DNA of 64,000 bases from Nitzschia sp. pyKryTriq1 (GCA_956465555.1 OY101120.1:1-64000); one strand, 5' to 3'; shown: positions 21,060 to 32,438, counted from the stretch's first letter. The notes: generated by a model from the letters alone, not told the origin. Program-made: numbers and translations.

Positions 21060-23015
21060 CTAGTAGTGGCAGTAGTATCCTTTCCGAGGGACGACCGCCG
21101 CATACGAGTACGCCGCAGAAGCCGCAACCGCTTGATGAAAGTACGAGACGGGCGCTCCCATGGGCGGCATGCGTCGGATTTGACTCCTACTACTAGCAGC
21201 AAGAGCAGTAGTAGTAGTAGTAGTACAGGTACTTGTGGTAGTACTTGACGACGACGACGACGACCGAGACAACATCAACATCATTGACATCGTTTCGTTC
21301 TTCTTGTGAAGATGATGATGATCATGATCCAGTTCTTCAAGGTCCCGTTCGACTTCGGCCAGTTCTTGTTGACACGAGAGAATGGCGGCTTCGGTAGAGT
21401 CGCTATCGTCATGGTCATAATCATCATGATGTTGATGATGATGATAAGTACCATTACCATTTCCATCACCATCTTCTTGTTGTTGCTGCTGTTCCATCAA
21501 TCGTTTCACCAGTCTTGATCGTTCCATTCGATAACAATCGGCCGCATCTTGATAGGCATCTCTGGCATCGATCCATTGTTCGACTTGAGCATAGACATGT
21601 CCCATGGCATGTAGGAGTCGGGCCAATGGAATCGTATACAACAACAACAAGTGATCTTGATGTTGATCTTGATGCTGATGTTGATCTTGATGTTGTTGCT
21701 GATGGGGGTAGTGGGGCTGGTCGTCTTGATATTCTTGATGATGATGTTCTTGATGATCTTGATGATGTTCTTGAGCATTATAAATCAACTCTCGTGCTTG
21801 TCCCAATACTGCCAAGGCCTGTTCCAAGTCTCCCGCTTGTTGATGAACATTGGCAATGTTGTGCAGGGTACTGAGAATGGAATCGTAGGACTTGTTGTTA
21901 TTGTTGGATTTCTTCTTCTTGTTGCTGTTGTGGTTGTTGGCAGCAGCAGCAGTAGTAGTCGATGCACAGGATGTACTACTTGTACTGCTGTTGTTGTTGT
22001 TGTTGCTGCTGCTGTGGTGGTTATGGTACAAGTGCCATCGCATGTTCAAGGCTTGTTGGAGCGATTCCAGTGCTTCGGAATAATGTCCCAGCTTGCCCAG
22101 TCCGATACCACGATTGTTGTACGTATTGGCAATATCTTCATGGGGCGTCTTCTTCTTGCCATGACCCAAGATTTGAAGACGAATCTCCAAACTATTGTCC
22201 CAACATCCCAAGGCCTCCTGCCATAGTCCCTGTTGCGCCTTTTGCAATCCTTTGGCATTCCAAGCATTGCCCAAGGCAATCGACTTTTTATAGATCGAAC
22301 GAGGAGAGCGGGGTCGTCGCTGTCGGCTGGTGGCGGTGGTGTTGGCGGTGCTACTGCTGCTGGTGGTGGTTGTTCCTTGTTGTTGGGTTTGCGGTTGACC
22401 TTGTTGGATGTTGGTATCCTGATGACTTGCATTCGCATTCGTAGTCGCATTCGTATTATTCCTCTTCATCCACCCACCAAACAAGAGTTGTTTGGGTCGG
22501 ACGGGAGACGTGGAACGTGATCGCGACAACAAGAGAGTGGGACACGAGGTGGACGAAAACAAAGCAGTCTTGTCTTTGTTGCGCCGATTCGAAGACTTGG
22601 GAGTGGCTGGATCGGCACCACCACCAGCACCACCATGATAATGGGTAGTCGTAGGTGAGTGGGCATAATAGTCATCCCGCCGTTCGTCCAAAGTCTTGTT
22701 CTTGTTCTTGATATTGTTCTTGGAAGGAGTCTTGAGGAGCTTGGCGAGCGTTTCCAAATCTTGATCGGCCGTGAGTTCGTCGAGCCAATCCATGATGAAA
22801 AAGGGCTTGGGAGAGGAAGAGGATGCGGAATGACCTTTGGGAGGAGCATGCTGATGATGCTGCTGATGCTGCTGCTGATGATGAGCTTGATCCTTGGTAT
22901 TATCAGAGGAGGAGCAGGAGGCCGAGCTGTTGTTGCTGTTGTTGTTGAGAGCGGCCGGTGTGTCGTTCAAGGCCGACATGGAGCGAGACGCTACTTGCAG
23001 CATCATGATGGGCAT
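21060..23015 (-). CDS. TPR-repeat protein (kinesin-light-chain-like repeats)
   Basis: 651 residues. Residues 1-235 are low complexity (Asn, Ser, His, Gln). TPR units follow: ALGNAWNAKGLQKAQQGLWQ with EALGCWDNSLEIR (about 245-280), ANTYNNRGIGLGKLGHYSEA with LESLQQALNMR (about 295-330), LHNIANVHQQAGDLEQALAV with LGQARELI (about 385-415), and LLHAMGHVYAQVEQWIDARD with AYQDAADCYRMERSRL (about 465-505). The inter-repeat spacers hold Asn/Ser and His/Gln microsatellite expansions. Such TPRs pack as helix pairs that bind protein partners; no catalytic domain is visible and the partner is unknown. The C-terminus is Ser/Thr-rich. A decayed inverted copy of the same gene lies 1.4 kb away at 24440-25740. 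Confidence 0.8.
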   Translation of the reverse strand: MPIMMLQVASRSMSALNDTPAALNNNSNNSSASCSSSDNTKDQAHHQQQHQQHHQHAPPKGHSASSSSPKPFFIMDWLDELTADQDLETLAKLLKTPSKNNIKNKNKTLDERRDDYYAHSPTTTHYHGGAGGGADPATPKSSNRRNKDKTALFSSTSCPTLLLSRSRSTSPVRPKQLLFGGWMKRNNTNATTNANASHQDTNIQQGQPQTQQQGTTTTSSSSTANTTATSRQRRPRSPRSIYKKSIALGNAWNAKGLQKAQQGLWQEALGCWDNSLEIRLQILGHGKKKTPHEDIANTYNNRGIGLGKLGHYSEALESLQQALNMRWHLYHNHHSSSNNNNNSSTSSTSCASTTTAAAANNHNSNKKKKSNNNNKSYDSILSTLHNIANVHQQAGDLEQALAVLGQARELIYNAQEHHQDHQEHHHQEYQDDQPHYPHQQQHQDQHQHQDQHQDHLLLLYTIPLARLLHAMGHVYAQVEQWIDARDAYQDAADCYRMERSRLVKRLMEQQQQQEDGDGNGNGTYHHHQHHDDYDHDDSDSTEAAILSCQQELAEVERDLEELDHDHHHLHKKNETMSMMLMLSRSSSSSSSTTTSTCTTTTTTALAASSRSQIRRMPPMGAPVSYFHQAVAASAAYSYAAVVPRKGYYCHY

Positions 23016-24439
23016 TTTATCGCTGTACTTTACTGTACTGTAATTCTATTCTAGTAGTAGTCTTGTTTGCGTGTGGAGAGTATACGATTCTTGAATGCGT
23101 TGCACATGAAAGGAAGAGAGTTGCTGTCCTGTCCTATCCTATCCTATCCTATCCTGTTCTGCTCGTACTTGTATTTGTACTGTATTGGTGTTGTGTTCTA
23201 AATGGAGAGTAAGTCGAGCGGCGTCGGGCGATGCTTTGTCATGTAATATAGATTGGATTGGATTGGATTGGATTAGATTGGAATGACAGAAAATGTGACA
23301 GATGAATGAATGAATGAATGAATGTGGAATGGCAACCCACTAACAACAACCAACTCCAACTCCAACAAGATAAGATCGGCGACCTTCCTTCCGAAACACG
23401 ATACAACGAACAGATGATAGGCAACAGATGCACAGGTAATGATGATGGGCGGGTCTTCTTCTTCTTCTTCGTCTAATACCGGTACATCTTCATCTAATAA
23501 AATCGTCGAGCCGTGCTGGGATCTGGGATGCTGGTCTTTTCATTCGAAGAAGCATCATCATCGCCATCTGTTGGGCTATTTTTATTTTTGGAGAGAGAGG
23601 AGTTGGAGTATCCAACGCAACGCACCCGTTGGCTTTCTAATTCATACTGTAGGTATCCTACGGAGGAATTGGTAGGTTACACATACATACATTGGATATA
23701 TATGCCTCCAGCGCATCCGTTCACCGGATACGTCCATTGATAATTGCCCTACGACATTCTTTGATAATCCATACAAGCATTTCTATTGGCACAGAGGGTT
23801 CTCCAACGCAAGGCAATTGGCGACGTCGACAGGCAGGCAGGGAGAGGGTTCTCTATTTTACCTTATTTTTTCTTCGCCAAGGGACTCAACAATGTCCCAA
23901 CACATGGACGGTAAGACTGCAACGGAACCATTTTTTTCGCTGCATGCCAATCAACGACCCAACATACCGGTAATCGATCGTCGTCGTGTCCTTGGTGGAG
24001 ACAAACAAAAAATCAAAAAAAAAATTGTATTTCATTCTTTTGTTTCTTTGTTTCTTGCTACAATGGCCTCTTGTCCAAGACTGAGACAATAATAATTACA
24101 ACAACATCATGCCGCTGCGGTACGAGTACTGTACCAGTACCGTATGACTGATGACGTCGAGCCAACGCAACATGGACGGGTATCTCAGAACATGCCTCCG
24201 ACAGCATTCATCCATCAATTCATCCATCCATCCATCCATCCATCCATTCATTCCTTATTCAAACAGCATGACATGGAATATACCGAGCTCTCTACTAGTG
24301 AGAGAACGACAAAAGTCTGGGAGGAGGATACTACACCACGAGTACAGTACCAAGCAGCACTACCAGTGCCAGTACCAGTACCGGTACCAGCAGTATGATA
24401 TACCGGTATGGTATAGTATCGCGGTACGAACTCATATCG
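23016..24439. other. Spacer between TPR gene and its decayed copy
   Basis: Short repeats include TCCTA (23119-23155), GGATT (23251-23276), GAAT (23302-23325) and CATC (24215-24243). CCAGTACCGGTAC palindromes occur at 24365-24420. Small frames (for example 23692-23973) show no domain. Nothing is called. Confidence 0.45.
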
Positions 24440-24470
24440 ATACCGGTAGCAGCAGCAGCAACACCAACAA

Positions 24471-24502
<32 letters not shown>

Positions 24503-25740
24503 GCAGCAGCGAGGGACGTTGTCGGTTCAAAGCTGACCGACCGCTGCAGGCCTTGCAAGCAAAGACCCAAGAAGCTTTGATATGTTATTCTTGGGACAAT
24601 AGTTTGGAGATGATTCGTCTCTACTAGATACTGGGGCAACAAGGCACGGCAAGAAGAAGAAGAAGACCGCGCGCCTCATGTGCAACAATCGTGCTGGTAT
24701 TGGACGACTTGGCAAGCTGGGACAGTACCACCAGGAAGTACTCGAATCGCCCCATGGCACTTCTTGTACCACAAGAACAACGCACAACAACAAAAACAAT
24801 GCAACAAAAACAAAAACAATCACAATCCTAGTACATCCAGTAAAAGTGCATCAAAACCGACGACGAAATCATCATCTCGTACAAAATCCTACGATTCCAT
24901 TATCAGTACCCTGCCCAACATTTTGGCAACAGGCCTTGGCAGTATTGGGAATACAAGCACGAGAGTTGATCTACTATATGCATACTCCTCATGAGCAAGA
25001 TCAAAAACATCGAGATCAAGACGACTATCAGCACTTCCCCAACAACCAGCAACATCACCAGAAGCAGCACCAGTTGTATACGATTCCATTGGCCCGACTC
25101 CTTCATGCCATGGTACATGTAGTATATGCTCTTTGTTTGAGATGCCTATCACAATGCAATCGATTGTGATTTAATGGAACGATCGAGACTGGTGGTGAAA
25201 AGGTTGATGGCACAAGAGGATAATAAGGAGCATGATGGTACTAGTCATCATCGTGTTTTCAATAATGATCATGACGATAGCGACTCCTCTACCGAAGCCG
25301 CCATTCTCCCGTTTCTACAAGAGCCGGGCGAAGTCGGACGAGACCATCATTGCCGCCACAACAAGAACGCAAAAATGATGCGGCCGTCAAGCACTACTAC
25401 TACTAGTCAAAGTCAAGTGCTCGCGTATGGCTTCGGCTGCTGCTGCTACTGCTTCTGTGGTGGCGGTCGTTCCTCGGAAAGAATACTACTACCACTACTT
25501 ACAACTGACCGAACCAAGCAAGAGCTTGCGCAAGATCAAGAGGACGGACGATGATGAAACTGCATGAAGAACAATACAAGAAGTCCTCCTTGTTGAGTCA
25601 TCATCATAGCGATGATGATGAAGCTAGCGACTCTACCGAACCTGCCGTTCTCTCTTCAAGGATCGCCGCCACAAGAACGAAACGAGGTCAATGATGTCAA
25701 CGATGAAGTCAATTTCAACTACTACAACTAGTATTCAGAG
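24440..25740 (+). pseudogene. Decayed inverted copy of the TPR gene
   Basis: Broken segments on the plus strand match the TPR gene at 21060-23015 in order. ALICYSWDNSLEMIRL (24570-24620) matches EALGCWDNSLEIR. NNRAGIGRLGKLGQY (24683-24730) matches NNRGIGLGKLGHY. YDSIISTLPN with an in-frame-destroying deletion (24890-24990) matches YDSILSTLHN, and its bases CAGGCCTTGGCAGTATTGGG are shared. LYTIPLARLLHAM (25075-25110) and MERSRLVVKRLM (25174-25210), split by stops and frame changes, match the following units. A further remnant at 25560-25710 repeats the STEAAIL-like acidic segment. Multiple stops, frameshifts and deletions make it non-functional. Confidence 0.85.
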
Positions 25741-25772
25741 TCAGAAAGGATACTTGAATTCTTACGTACGTG

Positions 25773-27332
25773 CTAAAAGACCAGTGTCGTCAACGAGTCA
25801 GTCTTCAATTCGACCTTCAAGTTGTTGAGTTCTGGAATCGAAATCACATCATTCCCCCAACCTCGATTGGCCAGAAGAAGCACCGTTTTCCCATTGGGAG
25901 TCTTCAATGCCACATGGTCGATCCAGTCAACATGTTGAGAATTGGTATCCCAAAACGAATCGATACGGACCGATCCAGGAGGAATGTATGCCGAAGCATG
26001 TCCGCTGATCAAATAGTACGCCACATTTCTAGAGTAGCTGCTTGTACTGCCATTGATCGTTACGGCACCCAAACACTGAGTACAGCCACCATCGGTATGG
26101 GGAGTCAAGGAGGGATTGGACGATAGATTCCATTCCATAATGGTCCGAGCGTAGTTTCGGAGACCCCCGATCAAGACATTTTGGGCATGCCACAGGAGAT
26201 CGCCGGACATGCTTCCCGTACTCGAGACCCATTGTTCGGTAAAGTAAATATTCTTGTCGGGATGAGCGTCATGGACTTGGGACAAGGCGGCGATACTGCC
26301 TGCATACAAGTGAAAGGCAGATCCATCCGCAAAGGGGCGAACAGTCGGATCGTTGAGGATATCCATGGGATAGTCGATGCGGTCGGCGTTGTGATCGTAA
26401 ATAACAATCTTGACGGTAGAATCAAAAGTGGTTCCGTCCCAAGTGGCAAGGCCAGCATCGACAAAGGCCGGAGCTAGAAAGTCTCGGAGAAACTTTCCTT
26501 GATCCGAGCCGGTCATGTACATGCTGGGATTGTTGTGGCCATTGAGAGGTTCATTTTGGATAGTCAAGGCGCGAATGGGCAGGCCTTCGGTTTGCATTGC
26601 CTGCAAGTACCTGACGAGATATTTCGCGTACGTCTCGAAGTATTCTGGTTTCAAAGAGCCCCCGACAGTACCTTTAGTATCTTTCATCCAGGATGGAGCA
26701 CTCCACGGTGTGGCCCATATCTCGAGCTTTGGTTGTTTCTTCAAAATCGCCTTCAATGCGGGGATGACATACTGTCGATCCCGATTGATGGAAAAGTACT
26801 GTAGGTCGAGATCAGTCGAGACGCCACTGGGGAGGTCGTCGTACGAGAATGGATTGACGTCCAAGTCCGATGCTCCGATCGAGACTCGCACGACATTGGT
26901 GCGCTTGGTTGTGAAAATCTCCTGCAATAGAAGGTTTCGTTTCTTGGAATTCATGGTCATCAAATGCTGGGCGCTTCCTCCAGTCAAGGTGTAGCCGAAG
27001 CCTTGAATCGATTGATAGGTACGAGTCGAGTCCAGGCGGAGGGTTGCAATTGCATTGGTGGAAGAGAAGTAACTGGACCCCATTGTCTCCAAGAATCTGT
27101 TTTGTTTCGGACAAGTGACGACTCCCAGCGCAGCTGGAGTTGTTGCGGAGGCCGATGCTGTTGTTGTGCTTGATGCTGTCGTTGTGGTGCGTGGTGGTCG
27201 GAGGCCTCGTCCTCTTCCTCGTAGGTGGGACGAGTTTCCTTCTTCCACTTCGGCAGCGTCATCCATAGAAGATGACGAGGACGATGAGACAGTAGCCAGC
27301 AGCAATAAGAGAGAGTAGATACGGAGCAGCAT
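25773..27332 (-). CDS. Secreted GH30-family glycoside hydrolase (glucosylceramidase-like)
   Basis: 519 residues from the ATG at 27332 (MLLRIYSLLLLLATVSSSSS), which gives a clear signal peptide; an ATG at 27365 would add 11 polar residues before it. After a Ser/Thr/Arg-rich linker to about residue 75, the (beta/alpha)8 catalytic domain shows GH30 marks: QSIQGFGYTLTGGSA, VVRVSIGASDLDVNPFSYDD, ATPWSAPSWMKD, LTIQNEPLNG with the predicted acid/base Glu near 261, HNADRIDYP, FHLYAGS and IYFTEQWVSSTGS with the predicted nucleophile Glu near 366. A C-terminal beta-sandwich segment (SVRIDSFWDT, VLLLANRGW) completes the usual architecture. GH30 enzymes cleave beta-linked glucosyl or xylosyl substrates, including glucosylceramide and beta-1,6-glucans; the substrate here is not settled. 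The protein is likely extracellular or vacuolar. No intron is needed. Confidence 0.92.
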   Translation of the reverse strand: MLLRIYSLLLLLATVSSSSSSSMDDAAEVEEGNSSHLRGRGRGLRPPRTTTTASSTTTASASATTPAALGVVTCPKQNRFLETMGSSYFSSTNAIATLRLDSTRTYQSIQGFGYTLTGGSAQHLMTMNSKKRNLLLQEIFTTKRTNVVRVSIGASDLDVNPFSYDDLPSGVSTDLDLQYFSINRDRQYVIPALKAILKKQPKLEIWATPWSAPSWMKDTKGTVGGSLKPEYFETYAKYLVRYLQAMQTEGLPIRALTIQNEPLNGHNNPSMYMTGSDQGKFLRDFLAPAFVDAGLATWDGTTFDSTVKIVIYDHNADRIDYPMDILNDPTVRPFADGSAFHLYAGSIAALSQVHDAHPDKNIYFTEQWVSSTGSMSGDLLWHAQNVLIGGLRNYARTIMEWNLSSNPSLTPHTDGGCTQCLGAVTINGSTSSYSRNVAYYLISGHASAYIPPGSVRIDSFWDTNSQHVDWIDHVALKTPNGKTVLLLANRGWGNDVISIPELNNLKVELKTDSLTTLVF

Positions 27333-28399
27333 CTTTTCGAAAGTCTTCGCTTGATATGGATACAATATACCGGTATAATATGTTTCAACAATCGATGAAT
27401 ACGATTTAGATTTTTTGTGTGCGGCAATCGATTGTCATCGTTTGCCATAGCCACACAATAAGTTATGAAACATCACATTTATCGGGTGTGTGAATATCTC
27501 GACCGATACAGCGCATGAAGTTTGCAAAAGACAAAACTGTTGCTAGGTGTACCAGCAGTACTAATCAGTACAAGTACTGGTACTGTATTGTCTATCTTGG
27601 TTCTCATACCGGTAGTTCTCATCCGATTCGCAAGTAAGCGCGGAGTCGCCACCTCTGCCTTTAGTTGTATTACGTCCATTCAACTCATGAATAGAGGCGG
27701 GTTCCTTGCCTCCAAATCTCACGGTAAAAAGAGAACACCATTACTTACCGTTAAACGAGGCTTCATAAAAGCGAGAGACAGAAGCGCCGAATTAAGTTCA
27801 ACTAGCGTTGCAGAGGCTCTTACCCTGGAAAGATAATACGGGCCCAAGGGTAGTTGGGCCTATTCAAAACTTTATTCAATTACAATAATTAGTAGGGCGA
27901 TCCTTGCTTCTTCAGGATCGGCGACACTACTTCTCATTCATCCCAATAGTATTTGTACTGTATTCTCATTACAAGGTGGGTACCAGCAGGAATGGTCCGC
28001 TCCAGACTCACATACTGTACAGTCTGGCGCTGGCACGAGCGTCCCAGTAGTACTGTAGTAGCTCGGCTGCGCCTTCGCACCTCGCTCTACGCGCTGAGTC
28101 TACTACTACGACGACGACGACTACTAGTAGTAGCAATAGCAATATCTATATCTATATCTTTTTAACGTGGTCTATCTAATCGCCGTACCGGAGGCAAGGT
28201 CAACTGATTCTGAGCCACACCTACTACCCAATGGCAGGTTGAATGTTTGTACCGAGGCATGACCAAACGATTCTAGGAGCTGTTCGCGCAGCGTCCACCT
28301 TCAACTAGGTAGTAATACATCTACTCACTCAAAATGAGGAGCAGTACTTTATGATTTGTTTTACATGCCCATAAAGCAAAGCATGTGTCTCCGTGTCAA

Positions 28400-28890
28400 A
28401 ACTGGTTGAATAAGAATTACAGCCAGTTCTGTCCTCCCAACCAGAGCTTCGCGATCGACGTCCCCCTCGTCGACCGATCGAGTTCTCATCAGAAAGAGGA
28501 GACAAACCAGGGGGGATTTCTCACTGCCATAACGACAGTGACGCATTCTGACTTATTTTTACACGTTCATGAATGCGAAACGTGCGTCCCGTACTCACCG
28601 AAGCCCCTACAGAGCTTTGGTGTCCAATTAACCGGACAAATCCGCGGAACACAAGTGATCGTCCCCTCCAAACGATCAGCTTGCTTCCCATTAAGAGGAG
28701 GAGACATTCAGGGAGGGGATACTGCAACTGGGCAGTGGTGCATTCCGACTTATTTTTACACGTTCGTGAATGCGAAACGTGCGTCCCTTACTCACCGCAA
28801 ACAACAGTCAACGGTGTCCAATTAACCGGACGAATCCGCGGAACACAAGTGATCGGCCCCTCCAAACGATCAGCTTGTTTTTCGTCCCCC
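28400..28890. repeat. About 198-bp tandem repeat, 2.5 copies
   Basis: Two clear copies begin CATTCTGACTTATTTTTACA (28543) and CATTCCGACTTATTTTTACA (28741). Both continue through GTCCAATTAACCGGAC and CGCGGAACACAAGTGATCG to CCAAACGATCAGCTTG. An older half copy (about 28445-28542) precedes them. Confidence 0.85.
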
Positions 28891-29250
28891 TTACCTTCAG
28901 AGCGAGCGACTTAATTCTTCAAGAACACTGCACCTAACAACAACTCATGGAAATATTCTCTACTCTACTACTGCTGGTACTGGTAGAGAAACGATGCTCG
29001 TGGGACGACGACTTCTTCGCCTGACATGATGTCTGCCTCGTCGACCCTTCTTATACTAGTACGTACTACTCGTCTACTAAGAATAGCTACTACTAGTAGC
29101 GCCACGCCACTTTAGCTTCAAAGCTTTCGTTCTTATTTTTTTGATCAGTACTCTACTACTACTAGATATACTAGTAGTAGTAGTGGTAGTAGAGAATAGC
29201 AACAAAGAACGAGTATCCGCTTCAGTAGTTGTACTACTACAGACTACCGT

Positions 29251-29390
29251 GCTGATGATCATCCCGTTGTACGAGTGAAATGAGTCCACTGAGTCCATCA
29301 GAGGACAGTCTGGCGTGGCTACTACTAATCGTTCCCGCGGAAGAGAGATTGCTTACTAAATCAGACTGCACTTTTTCGCTGCTTTACGAT
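29251..29390 (+). repeat. Dispersed repeat family, copy A
   Basis: It contains GTGAAATGAGTCCACTGAGT, GGACAGTCTGG, AATCGTTCCCGCG and GCACTTTTTCGCTGCTTTA in order. The same blocks occur at 37983-38138 and, truncated, at 47431-47474. It lies 3' of the minus-strand PheS gene. Confidence 0.85.
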
Positions 29391-29643
29391 ATCCTAGTAA
29401 TAGTAGTAGTAGTAGAATGACTGACACGGTGAAGTGTTATGTTAGTATATTACCTACTGGTAATTCTTGTGATTCAATCCCCTACTACTACTATTACTGC
29501 TACTACTATTAGAGTGAGTAGAGTGTCGTTGTTGTTGGTCGCAGAGTATGCATGATGCCAATATTGTTTCGTACGACGAACTACTACTACTACTACTACT
29601 ACTGCTAACTTGCAAGGAGCTGGTAGCAGTTGTAGTTGCAGTA

Positions 29644-31945
29644 CTATCCAATCGGAACATTGGAGAGTCCCGATCGACAGGGACCCGCACTGGTCGTCAA
29701 GGGAACGCCCTTATAAGTCGCGACGCCATCGCCATTGGTTCGAAGATCCGGAAAGATGGCTTCGAGCATCTTCTTTTTAATGACTTGATTTTCTGTCGCT
29801 GGCTCTCCATTGTCGTATCCTTCCACCATGACGCGTTCACCCACCTTGGCTCCTTCGGGAGGATCGATAAACTGGACCTTCTTGTTGCCATTGACATCAT
29901 CATCATCATCATCATTGCTGGCAGCACAAAGTACCATTCCATGAGAAGGAAATCCGACTAGTTTGCGTGCCTTTAGATTGGCCAAGACCAAGACTTTGCG
30001 CCCGACCAAATCGTCGACGCTGTAGTAGGCTTTGAGACCCGAAGCGATTTGACGAGGTCCTCCTTCTTCACCCAGATCAATTTCTTCACAAAAGAGCTTG
30101 TCGGCTTCAGGATGTTCCCATGCCTTGGTAATTAGCCCGACACGAATATCCAACTTGGAGATATCAATCGCAGCAGCAGCAGCATCTCCTTCCGTGGCAT
30201 CAGCAGCAGCATCCGCAGAAGCAGGTGGTGGAGACTTTGTTTTCTCGGGCTTCTTTGCGGACGAGGCATCTTCAGTCTTGGCTTCGTCTCCGTTCTTGTT
30301 GACAGGAGCAGTTGCAGTTGCAGTTGCAGTTGCAACATTAGTGTCGTATTTGTAGTCTCTCAATTCCTCCCACGATTCGACAATCGACTGGGGGAATTGA
30401 TCGGTACGCAATTCTTCGGGTGGTTCTTGGGGTGGCTCTCCAGCCAAAAAGGTAGTCAGACCTGTCAAGAACGACAAAAGAATACGGAGCGACGACGTCG
30501 AGCGTTAGATTATTAATATTCTGAAGACTCGAACGTCCATTCCAACCAACCAAAGAACCAACCAACCAACCAAACGTTTGATTCATCTTTTTTTTAATTA
30601 TATATACTTACCGTCATCATAAAAGTGAGGGAATTGTCGCAAGAAGCGAACATCGCTCTTGACAAACTCTCGCAAATCTTTAATGCCATGAATAATCATG
30701 GCAAATCGTTCGACGCCAAATCCTGCCGCAAATCCTGCATATTGGGTCGGATCAATCCCGGCCATTTCCAGGACGGCAGGATCGACCATGCCGCAACCCA
30801 AAACTTCCATCCATTTGCCACGAAATTTGACATCGACTTCCATGCTCGGTTCGGTAAAGGGAAAGTAGGATCCACGGAATCGTGTTTCAATTTGGGGACC
30901 CAACATTTCTTTTAAAAAATGTTCGACGGTACCCTTCAAGTGACCCAAATCCAATTCACCAATCGGTTCGAGGGCCAAAATCTCGACCTGATGAAACATG
31001 AGAGAATGCGTCGCATCAATATCATCGCGACGATAGACCCGTCCGGGAGCCACGATCCGGAGGGGTGGTTTACGCTTTTCGAGTTGCCGAATTTGGACGG
31101 CCGAAGTATGGGTCCGCAACATGAGTTCCCGATCTTCACGAAGATAAAACGTGTCTTGCATATCCCGTGCCGGATGGTCCTTGGGACAATTCAAGGCCTC
31201 GAAGCAATAATAGTCCGTTTCAATTTCCGGCGAATCCTCACATCCCGTGACGGTATCATATCCCAGCTTGACAAAGATATCGACGGCCTTTTCCATGGTC
31301 ATACTGAGTGGATGACGACGCCCGATATCGGCCGTATTCATCAATCCTGGCATGGTCACATCGACTTTTTGATTTTCCATTTGCTGTTCGAGCTGTTGCA
31401 ATTCCAATCGATCCTTGGCCTCGCTCATGAGGATTTCGAGCGAATCCTTGATTTCATTCACCACGGCACCGAGACGAGGCTTGTCCTCACTGGAAAGATT
31501 GCGCATGTACTTCATGGCTCCCTGAATCGGACCCTTCTTTCCCATGGCGTCCCGTCGCAAGGCTTCGGCCTCGGCCAAGGTCGTGCAGGCTTCCAGCTTT
31601 TCCATGACTTCGATTTGGACTTGTTTCAATTCCTCTTGGACTTGCTCGATCGAGACATTATCGTTGTTGTTGTTGTTGCTATTTTTATCGGTATCTTTGG
31701 AAGTGTCGGTTGTCGACGATGACGACATTTTCAAAGCAGCCTTAGCAGCCGTAGCAGCAGCCGTAGCAGCAGTCGTACTCGTGCGAGTAATAGCAAAGGT
31801 ATTAGAAGCATCCACACCAATATTCTCGCCTGAGTACCTGTTTTTAATGAGCCGCCCATTGGTATTGGTAGTTGGAATCATCACGAAGGCAGTAGCAGTA
31901 GTACCCATTGGCATGATACTCGTAGCCGCCATGATCATCATCATG

Positions 31946-31976
<31 letters not shown>

Positions 31977-32184
31977 TGCGAGTCATCGGCATCATCGTCC
32001 CAGCATCAACACCCGCCATCCTCCTATAACTACTACCGGTACGTAGTATTGAGGAGGAGGAGGACGATGATCCTGTTGTCGCCGCCATACTATGGTCAAT
32101 ACTATACCACACTACTGCAGTAGTTACAACGCAGTGATATGGTGTTATTACCGGTAATATAGACGGTAGAATCTCGTGCATCAA
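29644..32184 (-). CDS. Phenylalanyl-tRNA synthetase alpha (bacterial type, probably plastid) with C-terminal EMAPII-like domain
   Basis: Exons 32184-30612 and 30461-29644; the intron (GTAAGT...GACAG) joins YDDG to LTTFLAGEP in frame, giving 796 residues. The start is uncertain: ATGs at 32184, 32088 and 32019 are in frame. Near residue 69 a Met/Val-rich hydrophobic run ends in ATAF, like the signal-peptide/transit-peptide junction of diatom plastid proteins. A PheS N-terminal coiled coil follows (about 175-265), then the class II core: RRHPLS, ETDYYCFEALNCPKDHPARD, DTFYLRED, RTHTSAVQIR, RVYRRDDIDATHS, HQVEILA, EPSMEVDV, GCGMVDP and GFGVERFAM. After a Lys/Ala/Pro linker, about 620-796 is an EMAPII-type tRNA-binding domain (LDIRVGLITKAWEHPEADKL, SHGMVLCA, VEGYDN). 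Diatom plastid genomes encode the beta subunit (syfB), the expected partner. Confidence 0.9.
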
Positions 32185-32438
32185 ACTTCACAACATCATC
32201 CATCACATCATTCGCGTCAGTTTTAGGTGCCAACACATCATCATCCTTCTCTCTTCAGGCCATGCATTACGTACGGTACGGACTACCTTTATTATTTGCG
32301 CCACACTTTCGGTACTGTATGTAACGATTTCGATTATCACACCGGAGTAGTGGTAGGATAGGATCGGCCTGATGGGAGGCATCCGTCCTCCACCCAACGA
32401 TAATAATCTTCCTTCCCCGATCATCCTTGCGGGTGGAT

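Larger units (their letters stand above)
27333..29643. other. Gene-poor stretch with repeats
   Basis: 2.3 kb with no supported gene. It contains a tandem array of about 198-bp units (28400-28890), a dispersed repeat copy (29251-29390), and CTA/TAG blocks (28040-28130, 29080-29190, 29395-29620). Overlapping frames at 28385-28914 follow the tandem array and show no domain. Confidence 0.5.

Noticed and set aside
29644-30477. Separate gene for the EMAPII-like domain
   Set aside because: The apparent ATG lies in the intron; donor GTAAGT and acceptor GACAG join it in frame to PheS, and the sum of exons is an exact multiple of three.
30919-31722. Plus-strand frame of 267 codons across the PheS gene
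   Set aside because: Antisense shadow of a well conserved aminoacyl-tRNA synthetase core.
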